From positions 31,904 to 95,903 of the forward strand of contig PYIY01000178.1 in assembly GCA_003635195.1 (NCBI GenBank): a DNA stretch of 64,000 nt. Reading direction: 5' to 3'. Of the stretch, positions 63,044 to 64,000 are shown piece by piece. Position 1 is the first letter of the stretch. Each line of letters begins with the position of its first letter. Position numbers and translations under genes: made by a program. The DNA comes from Candidatus Poribacteria bacterium. Its GTDB lineage: Bacteria > Poribacteria > WGA-4E > WGA-3G. A model generated the notes under the pieces. The model saw nothing but the letters and a program-made list of their open reading frames with translations. It did not search any database and was not told the origin of the DNA.

Positions 63044-63061
63044 CGTGCGATGCATCGCACG
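63044..63061. promoter_or_regulatory. Perfect 18-bp palindrome
   Basis: CGTGCGATGCATCGCACG reads the same on both strands. It lies between the terminator and the end of the secreted-protein gene. It could be a recombinase or regulator site, or a part of the filler repeats. Confidence 0.4.
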
Positions 63062-63125
63062 TTCTAATCTGACCACCGAGAGTACTGCGTAGCAATGCTC
63101 CCTGACGACCTCTGGTCATTTGAAC

Positions 63126-64000
63126 CTATTTTAAGATGACCATCTTCCGCAGGGACGACATTGCGTCAGTTTCCAATTGGTAAAAATAAATTCCGCTCGC
63201 CACCTGTTCACCAAGCGCATTGCGACCGTCCCAATACGCCGCACGATCGCGATCCGTGTAGTAGCCTGCTGATTGATGCCCAAGCTCCAACGTCCGGATC
63301 ACAACACCCTGCGTGTTGTAAATCGTGATGCGCACGTCTGTATCCGTCGCCAATTCATACGGAATCCATGTTTCAGGGTTGAACGGATTCGGATAGTTCG
63401 CCAAGAGTTGCGTCTTCTCTGGGCGTGCCATGGCGATAAGTTGCTGCAGATAAATCAACGTCTTGAGTGCGGCGGGTGAGCGATCCCCGGTTGCGATCAG
63501 GAGATCGATCTGTTCTTGGAGACGATCTACCTGAACCATACTCAACTTGACGTTTCCGATGAGTGCCGGCGCACCCGCTGCACCCTTGTCATAGTTCGCA
63601 CGGACATCCACAATATCCTTGATATCCACCTTGCCGTCGCCATTGACATCGTACTTGGCATCGGTTACATCCGCAGCGACCGCCACAATGAGTGCGTCGG
63701 AATCCTTGCTATCCACGGAACCGTCGCCATTGACATCATACTTAGACTTTCCAGTCGTCGAAGTCTTGGCTGTCGAGGTCTTGGGTGCTTTGAGGCTGTT
63801 AGAAATCACCATATCCCCCGGACTCCCTAACCCGTCAACGACGTTTCTAATTCCGCCGCCGTCGAGGTCTGCAGACTGGACTCTGCCACGCGAGTTCGTC
63901 CAGTAGAGTTGACTCCGTGCGGTATCCACGCCGATCCCCACCGGGACAGCCCGGATATCGTTGAGTTCTTTCGCACCCGAACCGTTGAGGTTCGCAGCGT
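63126..64000 (-). CDS. Secreted protein: YWTD repeats, dockerin domain and sorting domain (5' end cut off)
   Basis: The frame is open through the right edge, so the N-terminus lies outside the window. The readable 291 residues begin with an LDL-receptor YWTD-type segment (SQLYWTNSRGRVQSADLDGG). Two dockerin calcium-binding repeats follow: KYDVNGDGSVDSKDSDALI and KYDVNGDGKVDIKDIVDVR. At the end is a type IX-like sorting domain: NYPNPFNPETWIPYELATDT, VRITIYNTQGVVIRTLELGH, ASGIYFYQLETD, RKMVILK. This set is common in Poribacteria and predicts export to the cell surface. It looks chromosomal rather than element-derived. Confidence 0.85.
   Translation of the reverse strand, partial: AANLNGSGAKELNDIRAVPVGIGVDTARSQLYWTNSRGRVQSADLDGGGIRNVVDGLGSPGDMVISNSLKAPKTSTAKTSTTGKSKYDVNGDGSVDSKDSDALIVAVAADVTDAKYDVNGDGKVDIKDIVDVRANYDKGAAGAPALIGNVKLSMVQVDRLQEQIDLLIATGDRSPAALKTLIYLQQLIAMARPEKTQLLANYPNPFNPETWIPYELATDTDVRITIYNTQGVVIRTLELGHQSAGYYTDRDRAAYWDGRNALGEQVASGIYFYQLETDAMSSLRKMVILK

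Noticed and set aside
63044..63061. att core site for the integrases
   Set aside because: The perfect palindrome alone does not show it; no second copy was seen at the other end of the window.
1..64000. tRNA or rRNA genes
   Set aside because: No cloverleaf-like or rRNA-like stretch was noticed by eye on either strand; short or degenerate tRNAs could be missed without a tool.

Overview
The window looks like Candidatus Poribacteria or a close relative. The right-edge gene carries YWTD-type repeats, two dockerin repeats and a C-terminal YPNPFNPETWIPYEL sorting domain, a combination common in that phylum. Most of the window (about 1 to 62.6 kb) is accessory DNA with the make-up of a large plasmid, or an integrated plasmid or phage-plasmid. 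It has an initiator Rep with two iteron arrays, a parA plus ribbon-helix-helix partition pair, a second putative replication gene with DnaA boxes and 21-bp direct repeats, two ParB-like proteins, phage-tail-like genes, and dozens of small unknown genes joined by ATGA overlaps. Two tandem tyrosine recombinases stand at the right boundary, next to what looks like chromosomal DNA.

Layout. 0-9 kb: end of a gene, small hypotheticals, a tail-fibre-like protein and a cysteine-peptidase-like protein, then a group II intron whose ORF has been deleted (5131-6046), a ribbon-helix-helix coiled-coil protein and an XRE regulator. 9-14 kb: an IscB gene with its upstream omega-RNA region, a frameshifted ParB-like gene and several small genes. 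Here five start codons sit behind a hairpin placed between the Shine-Dalgarno (SD) and the ATG. 14-22.7 kb (leftward): a defence-like island with an adenine methyltransferase-HNH fusion, a methyltransferase remnant, dprA, a comF-like gene, a DUF4268-like gene, a 205-bp MITE, an HNH protein, an Mrr enzyme, a GIY-YIG-like protein and a TIR-like protein. 22.8-25.3 kb: full-length group II intron with its maturase. 25.4-31.9 kb: replication region with Rep, iterons interrupted by a TnpB gene, a structured leader RNA, and a winged-helix protein followed by direct repeats and DnaA boxes. 31.9-36.6 kb: regulators (including a LexA-like protein without its protease serine), zinc-ribbon proteins and a UvrD-type helicase. 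37-39 kb: second IscB with omega RNA. 39-50.8 kb: large ParB-like protein and a long run of small genes, including ASCH and MazG-like proteins, a 749-residue HNH multi-HTH protein and an IF-1-like protein. 51-53 kb: lipoprotein and partition genes beside repeated GTGCACAC sites. 53.8-60.6 kb: second defence-like island with an 859-residue Zn-ribbon/PD-(D/E)XK protein, a dprA fragment, an SBD-HNH restriction protein, a DUF4268 protein and a TIR-like plus membrane-protein pair. 60.7-62.9 kb: two integrases. 63.1 kb to the end: secreted protein.

How it may fit together. Rep, the iterons and ParA would replicate and segregate the element, and the recombinases may integrate it. The defence-like genes and the RNA-guided nucleases (two IscB, one TnpB) may compete with other mobile DNA. 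Small gene families occur in several copies: a CxxC zinc-ribbon family, the MRIRNLTR family, a short coiled-coil family, TIR-like genes and DUF4268 genes. This points to repeated duplication and deletion. All function calls come from reading motifs in the sequence; no database search was run.
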